Shown piece after piece: positions 1 to 9,337 of a stretch of DNA of 64,000 nucleotides (position 1 is the first letter of the stretch; each line of letters opens with the position of its first letter). The notes below the pieces were generated by a model that was given only the letters and a program-made list of their open reading frames with translations, was not told where the DNA came from and searched no databases. Origin of the DNA: Pseudomonas sp. R5(2019) (GTDB lineage: Bacteria > Pseudomonadota > Gammaproteobacteria > Pseudomonadales > Pseudomonadaceae); NCBI RefSeq assembly GCF_009905435.1, contig NZ_JAAAMT010000002.1, positions 124,001 to 188,000 of the forward strand, written 5' to 3'. Made by a program: the position numbers and the translations under genes.

Positions 1-356
1 TCGACCGTCAGATCAAAGGCGCCACCGCTCTCGCGGTACAGCCACTCGCCCAGGCCGAAGAGTTGCAACACCGCCGCTGGCATGGCCTGGCAACTGTTGG
101 CCGGCAAGGCATTGAAACGCCCGACCACCGAATCGCTGCGATAGGTGGAAAAGTCATGATCCACTTCAGCCAGGATGGCCTCGACCTGCTCGCGCACCTG
201 CTCGACCGCAGGCCCATCAGCCTTGCGCACATACTGGACGGAGTAACTGCTGCCCATGGTGGGGCCGGAAAAGCGCTCAAGGGTATCCCCACGTTCGCAC
301 CCTGTCAGCGACACCATCAACACCGCCATGCCCATCATCAGTAACGGTCGAATCAA
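1..356 (-). CDS. apbE: FAD:protein FMN transferase (ApbE lipoprotein), 5' part only
   Basis: ApbE attaches FMN covalently to periplasm-facing flavoproteins such as the Na+-NQR or RNF subunits. The reading frame runs off the left edge, so about 118 N-terminal residues are visible. They show a lipoprotein signal with lipobox SLTGC (Cys20), then FSGPTMGSSYSVQYV, the usual ApbE N-terminal motif, and later FSTYRSDS and ESGGAFDLTV. I chose the TTG at 356 because it gives an Arg-containing n-region and has a GGGGG Shine-Dalgarno run just upstream. The ATG at 338 would leave no positive charge. A hairpin terminator separates it from gap, so it is a separate unit, probably the end of an nqr-type cluster outside the window (inference). 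Confidence 0.85.
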   Translation of the reverse strand, partial: MIRPLLMMGMAVLMVSLTGCERGDTLERFSGPTMGSSYSVQYVRKADGPAVEQVREQVEAILAEVDHDFSTYRSDSVVGRFNALPANSCQAMPAAVLQLFGLGEWLYRESGGAFDLTV

Positions 357-390
357 TGCCTGCCCCCGTGCAAACCTGTACGCCCCAACA

Positions 391-418
391 AAAACGGGAA
401 CCCGAAGGTTCCCGTTTT
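391..418 (-). terminator. Rho-independent terminator after gap
   Basis: A perfect 12-bp stem (AAAACGGGAACC and its complement) closes a TTCG tetraloop on the minus strand and ends in a T-run. It lies 17 bases beyond the gap stop codon and before apbE. Confidence 0.9.
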
Positions 419-434
419 CACACCCAAGCGAAGC

Positions 435-1883
435 TTAGCGTGGGAAAGCTGGCGGATTAACGCCAGCCATGTCTTCCATCACGCGAACTACCTGGCAGCT
501 GTAACCGAATTCGTTGTCGTACCAGACGTACAGGACAACGCGGTTGTCGTTGCAGATAGTGGCTTCAGCGTCGACCACACCGGCGTGACGCGAGCCAACG
601 AAGTCGGTGGAAACCACTTCCTGGGAGCTCACGTAGTCGATCTGCTTGTGCAGGTCCGAGTGCATGGCCATCTGGCGCAGGTACTCGTTGATTTCTTCGC
701 GGGTAGTGGCCTTTTCCAGGTTCAGGTTCAGGATGGCCATCGACACGTTCGGTGTCGGAACGCGAATCGCGTTACCGGTCAGCTTGCCCTTGAGCACTGG
801 CAACGCCTTGGCGGCGGCAGTGGCTGCGCCGGTCTCGGTGATAACCATGTTCAGCGCAGCGGAACGACCACGGCGACTGCCCTTGTGGAAGTTGTCGATC
901 AGGTTCTGGTCGTTGGTGTACGAGTGAACGGTTTCAACGTGACCATTGACGATGCCGAACTTGTCGTTGACAGCCTTGAGCACCGGCACGATGGCGTTGG
1001 TGGTGCAGGAGGCGGCCGAGATGATCTTGTCATCAGGGCTGATGTCAGCGTGGTTGATGCCATGCACGATGTTCTTCAGCGCGCCCTTGCCCGGTGCGGT
1101 GAGGATCACGCGCGAGGCACCCGGGCAGGCCAGGTGCTGACCAAGACCTTCAGCATCACGCCATACGCCGGTGTTATCGACGACCAGCGCGTTTTCGATA
1201 CCGTACTGGGTATAGTCGACTTCGCTCGGGTTTTTCGCGTAGATAACCTGGATCAGGTTGCCGTTGGCGGTGATGGTGCTGTTTTCTTCGTCGATGGTAA
1301 TGGTGCCATCGAACGGGCCGTGAACCGAGTCGCGGCGCAGCAGGCTGGCACGCTTGACCAGATCGTTCGCGGCGCCTTTGCGCACGACGATGGCGCGCAG
1401 ACGCAGGCCGTCGCCACCACCGGTTTTCTCGATCAGGATGCGAGCCAGCAGACGGCCGATACGACCGAAGCCGTACAGGACCACGTCGGTGCCTTTGCCT
1501 GGGGCACCGTTTTGCTTACCGACGACATCGGCCATTTCGTCACGCACGAACTGCTCGGCGCTACGGCCGTTGCCTTGTTCCTTGAACTTGACCGCCAGCT
1601 TGCCCAGGTCGACCGAAGCCGCGCCCAGCCTGAGCTCGCTCATGGCCTTGAGCAGGGGGAACGTCTCGTGGACAGACAGTTCGGTTTCGTCGGCCTGGCG
1701 ATGACGTGCAAAGCGGTGAGCCTTGAGAATCGCGATGACTGAACGGTTGATCAGGCTGCGGCCATAGATCGAGCTCACCACGCTGTTATTGCGGTAGAGC
1801 TGACCGATAAGCGGGATCATCGCTTCGGCAAGTGCTTCACGATCAATCCACTCACCAAGACACTGGTCGGGCTTCTGAGTCAC
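435..1883 (-). CDS. gap: Glyceraldehyde-3-phosphate dehydrogenase, long N-terminally extended type
   Basis: NAD(P)-dependent GAPDH interconverts glyceraldehyde-3-phosphate and 1,3-bisphosphoglycerate in central carbon metabolism. The protein has about 482 residues, against about 335 for classic GAPDH. A roughly 130-residue N-terminal extension precedes the Rossmann motif GFGRIGR (138-144). The catalytic Cys is C293 in SAASCTTNA, and the C-terminal half ends in the usual WYDNEFGYS motif. The GTG at 1883 has GGAAGG five bases upstream. The ATG at 1898 (MWKVP..., 487 aa) is the alternative but lacks a good ribosome site, because that GGAAGG lies inside its own first codons. It is divergent from mfd and followed by a strong terminator. 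The extended type is common in pseudomonads beside a second classic gap; which direction it favours cannot be read from sequence. Confidence 0.93.
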   Translation of the reverse strand: MTQKPDQCLGEWIDREALAEAMIPLIGQLYRNNSVVSSIYGRSLINRSVIAILKAHRFARHRQADETELSVHETFPLLKAMSELRLGAASVDLGKLAVKFKEQGNGRSAEQFVRDEMADVVGKQNGAPGKGTDVVLYGFGRIGRLLARILIEKTGGGDGLRLRAIVVRKGAANDLVKRASLLRRDSVHGPFDGTITIDEENSTITANGNLIQVIYAKNPSEVDYTQYGIENALVVDNTGVWRDAEGLGQHLACPGASRVILTAPGKGALKNIVHGINHADISPDDKIISAASCTTNAIVPVLKAVNDKFGIVNGHVETVHSYTNDQNLIDNFHKGSRRGRSAALNMVITETGAATAAAKALPVLKGKLTGNAIRVPTPNVSMAILNLNLEKATTREEINEYLRQMAMHSDLHKQIDYVSSQEVVSTDFVGSRHAGVVDAEATICNDNRVVLYVWYDNEFGYSCQVVRVMEDMAGVNPPAFPR

Positions 1884-2067
1884 GGGAACCTTCCACATGT
1901 AGGGACAGAAAAAAGGGGCTACATTATGCCGCCCCGCACAGATTCGAGCAATGAGCGCCTGTCGCCCCCACGGCACTACATGCTTTTAGCCCGCTGAAAC
2001 CTGACAGCCCGGCCCCGTGAACGGTACAATCGGCGTCTTTGTCGCAACGCTTGGAGCTCGACCTCCC

Positions 2068-5000
2068 GTGCCAGTTCTGCGTCTACCGCACCTGCCTGCC
2101 ACCGCAGGCAAACACACCTGGGGCAACCTGCCGGGCGCCGCCCTGAGCCTGGCCATTGCCGAAGCCGCCAGCGCCGCCAAGCGCTTTACCCTGCTGCTGA
2201 CAGCCGACAGCCAGAGCGCTGACCGCCTTGAGCAGGAGTTGCGCTTCTTCGCGCCTGAGCTTGCGGTCCTGCACTTTCCCGATTGGGAAACCCTGCCCTA
2301 CGACCTGTTCTCACCGCACCAGGACATTATTTCCCAGCGTATTGCCAGCCTATACCAACTGCCTGAGCTTGCCCACGGCATCCTTGTAGTGCCGATCACC
2401 ACGGCCCTGCACCGTCTGGCGCCCACGCGCTTTCTGCTCGGCAGCAGCCTGGTGCTGGACGTCGGCCAGAAGCTGGATGTCGAGCAAATGCGCCTGCGCC
2501 TGGAGGCCAGTGGCTATCGTTGTGTCGACACCGTTTACGAGCATGGCGAATTCGCCGTGCGCGGCGCCCTGATCGACCTGTTCCCGATGGGCAGCAAACT
2601 GCCCTACCGGATCGACCTGTTCGATGACGAAATTGAAACACTGCGCACCTTCGACCCGGAAAACCAGCGCTCGATCGACAAGGTCGAGTCGGTGCGACTG
2701 CTGCCGGCGCGCGAGTTCCCGCTGAAAAAAGAAGCCATCACCCAGTTCAAGGCGCGCTTTCGCGAGCGCTTCGACGTGGACTTCCGACGCTGCCCGATCT
2801 TCCAGGACCTGAGCAGCGGCATTACCCCCGCAGGCATCGAGTACTACCTGCCGCTGTTCTTCGACGACACCTCGACCCTGTTCGACTACCTGCCCCAGGA
2901 CACCCAGGTGTTCTCCCTGCCCGGTGTCGAGCAAGCGGCCGAAAACTTCTGGAACGATGTGCGCAACCGCTATGAAGAGCGCCGCATCGACCCTTCCCGC
3001 CCCTTGCTGCCGCCCGCCGAGCTGTTCATGCCGGTGGAAGACTGCTTCGCGCGGCTCAAGGCGTTGCCACGGGTGGTCGCCAGCCAGAACGATATCGACG
3101 CCGGCCCAGGCCGCGAGCGCTTCGCCGCGCAAGCACTGCCAAACCTTGCCATCGAAGCCAAGGCCAACCAGCCGCTGGCAGCCTTGTCGAATTTTCTCGA
3201 CCAGTTTCCTGGCCGGGTGTTGTTCACCGCCGAATCGGCCGGGCGCCGCGAGGTGCTGCTGGAGTTGCTGGAGCGGCTGAAACTGCGCCCCGACACCGTC
3301 GACGGCTGGAACGAGTTCGTCGCCGGCAAAGGCCGCCTGGCCATCACCATCGCTCCGCTGGACGAAGGCCTGCTGCTGGAAGACCCGGCACTGGCACTGG
3401 TCGCCGAGAGCCCGCTGTTCGGCCAGCGCGTGATGCAGCGTCGGCGCCGCGAGAAACGCAGCGACGCCAGCAATGACGCGGTCATCAAGAACCTCACCGA
3501 ACTGCGCGAAAACGCTCCGGTGGTGCATATCGACCACGGCGTGGGCCGCTACCTGGGCCTGGCGACGCTGGAAATCGACAACCAGACCGCTGAATTCCTG
3601 GCTCTGGAATACGCCGACAACGCCAAGCTCTATGTGCCGGTGGCCAACCTGCACCTGATCGCTCGCTATACCGGCAGCGACGATGCGCTGGCGCCGCTGC
3701 ACCGGCTGGGCTCCGAAGTCTGGCAAAAAGCCAAGCGCAAGGCCGCCGAACAGGTGCGCGACGTCGCCGCCGAACTGCTCGATATCTACGCCCGCCGCGC
3801 GGCGCGCAAAGGCTACGCGTTCGCCGACCCGTCGGTGGATTACGCCACCTTCAGCGCCGGTTTCCCGTTCGAAGAAACCCCCGACCAGCAAGTCGCCATC
3901 GAAGCCGTTCGCGAAGACATGCTCGCGCCCAAGCCGATGGACCGCCTGGTGTGCGGTGACGTGGGCTTCGGCAAGACCGAAGTGGCCATGCGCGCCGCCT
4001 TCATCGCCGTACATGGCGGCCGCCAGGTGGCGATTCTGGTGCCCACCACCCTGCTCGCCCAGCAGCACTACAACAGCTTCCGCGACCGCTTCGCCGACTG
4101 GCCGGTGACGGTTGAAGTGATGAGCCGCTTCAAGTCGGCCAAGGAGGTCAATGCCGCCGCGGCCGACCTCGCCGAGGGCAAGATCGACATTGTGATCGGC
4201 ACTCACAAGCTGCTGCAGGACGATGTCAAGATCAAGAACCTGGGGCTGGTGATCATCGACGAAGAGCACCGCTTTGGCGTGCGCCAGAAAGAGCAGCTCA
4301 AGGCCCTGCGCAGCGAAGTCGATATCCTCACCCTGACCGCCACGCCGATTCCGCGCACCTTGAACATGGCCGTGTCCGGCATGCGCGACTTGTCGATCAT
4401 CGCCACCCCGCCGGCCCGACGGCTGTCGGTGCGCACCTTTGTCATGGAGCAGAACAAAAGCACGATCAAAGAAGCGCTGCTGCGTGAGCTGCTGCGTGGC
4501 GGCCAGGTCTATTACCTGCACAACGACGTTAAAACCATCGAGAAGTGCGCCGCTGACCTGGCCGAACTGGTGCCTGAAGCCCGGATCGGCATTGGCCACG
4601 GGCAGATGCGCGAACGCGATCTCGAACAGGTGATGAGCGACTTCTATCACAAGCGCTTCAACGTGCTGATTGCCTCGACCATCATCGAGACCGGCATCGA
4701 CGTGCCAAGCGCCAACACCATCATCATCGAGCGCGCCGACAAGTTCGGCCTGGCCCAGCTGCACCAGCTGCGCGGACGGGTCGGCCGCAGCCATCACCAG
4801 GCCTACGCCTACCTGCTGACACCACCCCGCCAGCAAATCACGCCCGACGCGGAAAAACGCCTGGAAGCGATCGCCAATACCCAGGACCTGGGCGCCGGCT
4901 TCGTGCTGGCCACCAACGACCTGGAAATCCGTGGCGCCGGCGAGCTGCTGGGCGAAGGCCAGAGCGGCCAGATCCAGGCCGTGGGCTTTACTCTGTATAT

Positions 5001-5517
5001 GGAAATGCTCGAACGCGCGGTCAAGTCGATCCGCAAGGGCGAACAGCCGAACCTGGACCAGCCGCTGAGCGGTGGGCCAGAGATCAATCTGCGCCTGCCG
5101 GCGTTGATCCCCGACGACTACCTGCCTGACGTGCATGCACGGCTGATTCTTTACAAACGCATCGCCTCGGCCACGGACGAAGACGGCCTGAAGGACTTGC
5201 AGGTGGAGATGATCGACCGCTTCGGCCTGCTGCCGGATCCGACCAAGAACCTGGTCCGCCTGACCCAGCTCAAGCTGCAGGCCGAGCTACTGGGCATCCG
5301 CAAGGTCGATGCCGGGCCGCAGGGTGGCCGAATCGAATTCGCGGCTGAAACGCCGGTCGATCCGCTGGTGCTGATCAAGCTGATCCAGAGCCAGCCCAAG
5401 CGCTACAAGTTCGAAGGCGCAACGCTATTCAAGTTCATGGTGCCGATGGAACGAGCCGATGAGCGATTCAACACCCTGGAGGCGCTGTTCGAGCGCCTGA
5501 CTCCGAAATCTGCTTGA
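2068..5517 (+). CDS. mfd: Transcription-repair coupling factor Mfd
   Basis: Mfd removes RNA polymerase stalled at DNA lesions and recruits UvrA, coupling transcription to nucleotide excision repair. From the GTG at 2068 the protein is 1149 aa, the usual length in the genus. It has an UvrB-like N-terminal module (PDWETLPYD near 70), an RNA-polymerase interaction domain near 490-560 (HIDHGVGRYLGL), and a RecG-like helicase with Walker A GDVGFGKTE (about 630-638), DEEH box (731-734) and TATPIPRT. The C-terminal TRCF domain carries the DDYLPDVHARL region. The upstream in-frame start at 2017 would add 17 non-conserved residues. GGAG at 2053 supports 2068. csiV follows after 10 bases, so they are probably cotranscribed. 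Confidence 0.97.
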   Translation: MPVLRLPHLPATAGKHTWGNLPGAALSLAIAEAASAAKRFTLLLTADSQSADRLEQELRFFAPELAVLHFPDWETLPYDLFSPHQDIISQRIASLYQLPELAHGILVVPITTALHRLAPTRFLLGSSLVLDVGQKLDVEQMRLRLEASGYRCVDTVYEHGEFAVRGALIDLFPMGSKLPYRIDLFDDEIETLRTFDPENQRSIDKVESVRLLPAREFPLKKEAITQFKARFRERFDVDFRRCPIFQDLSSGITPAGIEYYLPLFFDDTSTLFDYLPQDTQVFSLPGVEQAAENFWNDVRNRYEERRIDPSRPLLPPAELFMPVEDCFARLKALPRVVASQNDIDAGPGRERFAAQALPNLAIEAKANQPLAALSNFLDQFPGRVLFTAESAGRREVLLELLERLKLRPDTVDGWNEFVAGKGRLAITIAPLDEGLLLEDPALALVAESPLFGQRVMQRRRREKRSDASNDAVIKNLTELRENAPVVHIDHGVGRYLGLATLEIDNQTAEFLALEYADNAKLYVPVANLHLIARYTGSDDALAPLHRLGSEVWQKAKRKAAEQVRDVAAELLDIYARRAARKGYAFADPSVDYATFSAGFPFEETPDQQVAIEAVREDMLAPKPMDRLVCGDVGFGKTEVAMRAAFIAVHGGRQVAILVPTTLLAQQHYNSFRDRFADWPVTVEVMSRFKSAKEVNAAAADLAEGKIDIVIGTHKLLQDDVKIKNLGLVIIDEEHRFGVRQKEQLKALRSEVDILTLTATPIPRTLNMAVSGMRDLSIIATPPARRLSVRTFVMEQNKSTIKEALLRELLRGGQVYYLHNDVKTIEKCAADLAELVPEARIGIGHGQMRERDLEQVMSDFYHKRFNVLIASTIIETGIDVPSANTIIIERADKFGLAQLHQLRGRVGRSHHQAYAYLLTPPRQQITPDAEKRLEAIANTQDLGAGFVLATNDLEIRGAGELLGEGQSGQIQAVGFTLYMEMLERAVKSIRKGEQPNLDQPLSGGPEINLRLPALIPDDYLPDVHARLILYKRIASATDEDGLKDLQVEMIDRFGLLPDPTKNLVRLTQLKLQAELLGIRKVDAGPQGGRIEFAAETPVDPLVLIKLIQSQPKRYKFEGATLFKFMVPMERADERFNTLEALFERLTPKSA

Positions 5518-5527
5518 AGGAAGCTAC

Positions 5528-6055
5528 ATGCGTGCGATTCGCTGCTTGACCCTGTTGCTGGCGCTCTGCGCGCCGGCGGCCTTTGCTGGTGGCCTGTACC
5601 AGGTCGAGATGATCCTGGTGCGGCAGAACGCCGTGCCGGCCATCACCAGCCAGTTCGCCCCGGAAGACTGGCGCGACGGCGCCAGCCCCGTGGTTGCCGG
5701 CGACGAGCGCCAACCGGTGATGCTCGATGAAGTGAACAAGCTGAAAAGTGACAGCCAATACACCGTGCTGCTGCACAAGGCCTGGCAACAGAACCTGAGC
5801 GACCAGCCGAGCAAGGTGGCCATCAGCGACGGCCAGGAGCAGTTCGGCCATTTTCCCATCGAAGGGAATATCCACCTGAGCGAAAACCGCTTTATCAGCG
5901 TGGATGCCAGCGTCTGGGTCAACCAGCTGGACGGCGACGGCAGCGTCACCCAGAGCGAACAGATGAAAAAGAGCAACAACAATGTGAAAGCGGGCGAACT
6001 CACCTTCCTTGACGGCGGCCACCTGGCCTTGCTGATCAAGGTGACGAAGCCTTGA
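5528..6055 (+). CDS. CsiV family exported protein
   Basis: A 175-residue protein with a Sec signal peptide (hydrophobic 5-18, probable cleavage after AFA near 20). The mature part begins GGLYQVEMILVRQN, the start typical of the CsiV family, whose Vibrio member binds peptidoglycan and activates the penicillin-binding protein partner of LpoA. That role is known for the Vibrio protein and is only inferred here. The order mfd-csiV is conserved in pseudomonads. The ribosome site is GGAAGC before ATG 5528. Its stop codon is one base from the ATG of the shortened helicase, which is unusual and may be a deletion junction. Confidence 0.82.
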   Translation: MRAIRCLTLLLALCAPAAFAGGLYQVEMILVRQNAVPAITSQFAPEDWRDGASPVVAGDERQPVMLDEVNKLKSDSQYTVLLHKAWQQNLSDQPSKVAISDGQEQFGHFPIEGNIHLSENRFISVDASVWVNQLDGDGSVTQSEQMKKSNNNVKAGELTFLDGGHLALLIKVTKP

Positions 6056-6056
6056 A

Positions 6057-8384
6057 ATGCCCGAGCGAGTGATAGACAACCTGCCGCCACGGCCACGCCT
6101 GTGGCTGGGCAGCATCGAATTCAGCGCCTTCGAGCCGCGCAACGGCCGCATGCAGCGCTACACCCAACACCGCGCAGCCCTGGCTTTCGGCTACGCTGGC
6201 GAATACATCAACGGTGCCCGCCACAGCACCGTTTTTGCCCATCGCGACAACGAGACCCTGCGCATCCAACGCCAGCCCGGCGCTGAAAAGGCCCTGCGCG
6301 ATACTCTGCTGGGGCTTGGTTTCAAGATCGCCACCCGGCAAAGCAAGGCGCTGCCCGAAAGTGCCGGCGACCCGTTCGAACTGCCGAGCGAAAGTGCCTG
6401 GCTGCGCTTTATCCTCAACGACTTGCCGGGCTTGCGGGAACAGGGCTGGGAGATCGAATACGCCGACGATTTCGCCTTCGACCTGACGCCCGTCGATGAC
6501 TGGTATGCGCAGATCGAGGAAGCTCCGGAGCGCGACTGGTTCGACCTGGAACTGGGCATCGTGGTCAACGGCGAGCGCCTGAGTCTGCTGCCCATCCTGC
6601 TCAACCTGCTGCGCACGCACCCGGAATTGTTGAACCCGGCGCAACTGGCTCGACGCCGGGATGACGAACAAATGCTGGTGCCGATTCACGGCGGCCCGGC
6701 CACCAAGCACCGACTGATGCAAGTCGCCCTGCCTTATGGCCGGCTCAAGCCGGTCTTGGCCACCCTGGGCGACTTTTACCTGCGCGAGCCTGGCGAGACC
6801 ACCCTGCGGCTTCCGACCCCCGACGCCACGCGCCTGAACGCCCTGCACGACCTGCCCCTGAGCTGGGAGGGAGGTGAGCGGGTGCGCAACCTGGCCGAGC
6901 GCCTGCGGGATATCCGCATGCAACCGGTGGAGCCGCCACAAGGCCTCAACGCCACCTTGCGCAGTTATCAACTCGAAGGCCTGAGCTGGATGCAAGCGCT
7001 ACGGGAGCTGGACGTGGGCGGCATCCTCGCCGACGACATGGGCCTGGGTAAAACCCTGCAAACCCTTGCCCACTTGCTCACCGAAAAAAACGCCGGTCGC
7101 CTGGACCGCCCCGCCATGGTGGTGATGCCTACCAGCCTGATCCCCAACTGGCAGGACGAAGCCGAACGCTTCGCTCCCGGCCTGCGGGTGGTCGCACTGC
7201 ACGGTGCCAGTCGCAAAAAGCATTTTGCCAACCTGCACGACTATGACGTGCTACTGACCACCTATGCCCTGCTGCCCAAGGACCTGGAGCAACTCAAGGC
7301 GCTGGCGCTGCACGTGCTGATCCTCGATGAAGCGCAGTACATCAAGACCCCCGACAGCAAGGCCGCCCAGGCCGCGCGCCAACTCCAGGCGCGCCAGCGC
7401 CTTTGCCTGAGCGGCACGCCGCTGGAGAATCACCTGGGTGAGCTGTGGTCGCTGTTCCATTTCCTGCTGCCCGGCTGGCTGGGCGACGCCAAGGCGTTCA
7501 ACCGCGACTACCGCGTACCGATCGAACGCCAGGACAACAGCGAACGCTTGCAGCACCTGAACGCCCGGATCAAGCCGTTTTTGCTGCGCCGTACCAAAGA
7601 ACAGGTCGCCACCGAGCTTCCGGCCAAGACCGAAATGGTTCACTGGGTCGAGCTCAACGACGCCCAACGTGATGTGTACGAAACCATGCGCCTGGCGATG
7701 GACAAGAAGGTACGCGATGAAATCACCCGCAAAGGGGTGGCCCGCAGCCAGATCATCATCCTCGAAGCACTGCTGAAACTGCGGCAGGTCTGCTGCGACC
7801 TGCGCCTGGTTGATCGCAACGCGCCGCATCCACGCGGTGGTAGCTCGGGGAAACTCGGCAGCTTGCTGGAAATGCTCGAAGAGTTGATCGCCGAGGGTCG
7901 ACGCATCCTGCTGTTCTCGCAATTCACCACCATGCTCGGCCTGATCGAAACCGAGCTGCAGCATCGTGGTATCGAATACGCCCTGCTCACGGGCGAAACT
8001 CGTGACAGACGCAAGCCGGTCAAGGACTTCCAGGAAGGTAAGGTGCAGATCTTTCTGATCAGCCTGAAGGCTGGCGGCGTCGGCTTGAACCTGACGGCGG
8101 CTGACACCGTGATCCACTACGACCCTTGGTGGAACCCGGCCGCCGAGCACCAGGCGACCGATCGCGCCTACCGGATCGGACAGGAAAAGCCGGTGTTCGT
8201 CTACAAGCTGATCACCCGCGGCACAGTAGAAGAGAAGATTCAGCACCTGCAGCTGGAGAAGTCCGCGCTGGCCGCCGGCGTACTGGATGGACGCCAGGCC
8301 GGAGACTGGAAATTGCAGCCCGATGACATCGAAGCGCTGTTTGCGCCATTGCCAGGACGGCGTCGGCAGCGTAATGCGCATTGA
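6057..8384 (+). CDS. SNF2/RapA-type DEAD-box helicase, apparently lacking its N-terminal SWIM region
   Basis: A superfamily 2 double-stranded DNA translocase of the SNF2 family. The 775 residues show motif I DDMGLGKT (326-333), DEAQ box (424-427), SGTPLENHLGELWSLF, and the C-terminal helicase motifs LLTGETRDRRKPVKDFQ, LKAGGVGLNLTAADTVIHYDPWWNPAAEHQATDRAYRIGQ. As I recall them, Pseudomonas homologues of this type are about 1,000-1,100 aa, with an N-terminal SWIM zinc finger followed by a linker resembling this protein's first 100 residues. No CxC...CxH zinc finger is present here. The frame is closed by TGA at 6042, so no longer start exists, and no good ribosome site is seen. Translation probably depends on re-initiation after csiV. 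The helicase core looks intact. The exact cellular role of this family is not established. Confidence 0.85.
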   Translation: MPERVIDNLPPRPRLWLGSIEFSAFEPRNGRMQRYTQHRAALAFGYAGEYINGARHSTVFAHRDNETLRIQRQPGAEKALRDTLLGLGFKIATRQSKALPESAGDPFELPSESAWLRFILNDLPGLREQGWEIEYADDFAFDLTPVDDWYAQIEEAPERDWFDLELGIVVNGERLSLLPILLNLLRTHPELLNPAQLARRRDDEQMLVPIHGGPATKHRLMQVALPYGRLKPVLATLGDFYLREPGETTLRLPTPDATRLNALHDLPLSWEGGERVRNLAERLRDIRMQPVEPPQGLNATLRSYQLEGLSWMQALRELDVGGILADDMGLGKTLQTLAHLLTEKNAGRLDRPAMVVMPTSLIPNWQDEAERFAPGLRVVALHGASRKKHFANLHDYDVLLTTYALLPKDLEQLKALALHVLILDEAQYIKTPDSKAAQAARQLQARQRLCLSGTPLENHLGELWSLFHFLLPGWLGDAKAFNRDYRVPIERQDNSERLQHLNARIKPFLLRRTKEQVATELPAKTEMVHWVELNDAQRDVYETMRLAMDKKVRDEITRKGVARSQIIILEALLKLRQVCCDLRLVDRNAPHPRGGSSGKLGSLLEMLEELIAEGRRILLFSQFTTMLGLIETELQHRGIEYALLTGETRDRRKPVKDFQEGKVQIFLISLKAGGVGLNLTAADTVIHYDPWWNPAAEHQATDRAYRIGQEKPVFVYKLITRGTVEEKIQHLQLEKSALAAGVLDGRQAGDWKLQPDDIEALFAPLPGRRRQRNAH

Positions 8385-8426
8385 CTCGAATGATCGCTGA
8401 ACTCAAGAACAACAAAACTCCAATAA

Positions 8427-8581
8427 TGTAGGAGCGGCGGTCCGGCGTCCCGGCCCGGCCGCGATGGGCTGCGAAGCGGCCCCGGCGATTCTGAAACCGC
8501 CGGCACTCGCAAGCTGATTCTCAGATATCACAGGCCCAAGGGGCCGCTGCGCGGCCCATCGCGGCCAGGTCCGCTCCTACA
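8427..8581. repeat. REPIN: two inverted REP elements (TGTAGGAGCGG type)
   Basis: The left REP starts TGTAGGAGCGG and carries GGCCGCGATGGGCTGCG. The right REP is its inverted copy and ends CCGCTCCTACA. The spacer between the cores is about 60 bases. It sits between the convergent 3' ends of the helicase and the phosphorylase gene and fills that gap. This is a classic Pseudomonas REP doublet and may act as a transcription block or mRNA stabiliser. Confidence 0.9.
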
Positions 8582-8590
8582 TCTTTACGA

Positions 8591-9337
<747 letters not shown>

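Noticed and set aside
1986..2067. Upstream start at 2017 for mfd
   Set aside because: It would add 17 residues not typical of Mfd. The GTG at 2068 gives the normal 1149 aa with a ribosome site.
2350..5136. 928-codon open frame antisense to mfd
   Set aside because: It mirrors the codon positions of mfd in GC-rich DNA. Its peptide has no family motif, while mfd has every helicase motif.
8427..8581. Arrays of short repeats considered as CRISPR
   Set aside because: The repeats are inverted REP pairs, not evenly spaced direct repeats with unique spacers, and no cas genes are present.
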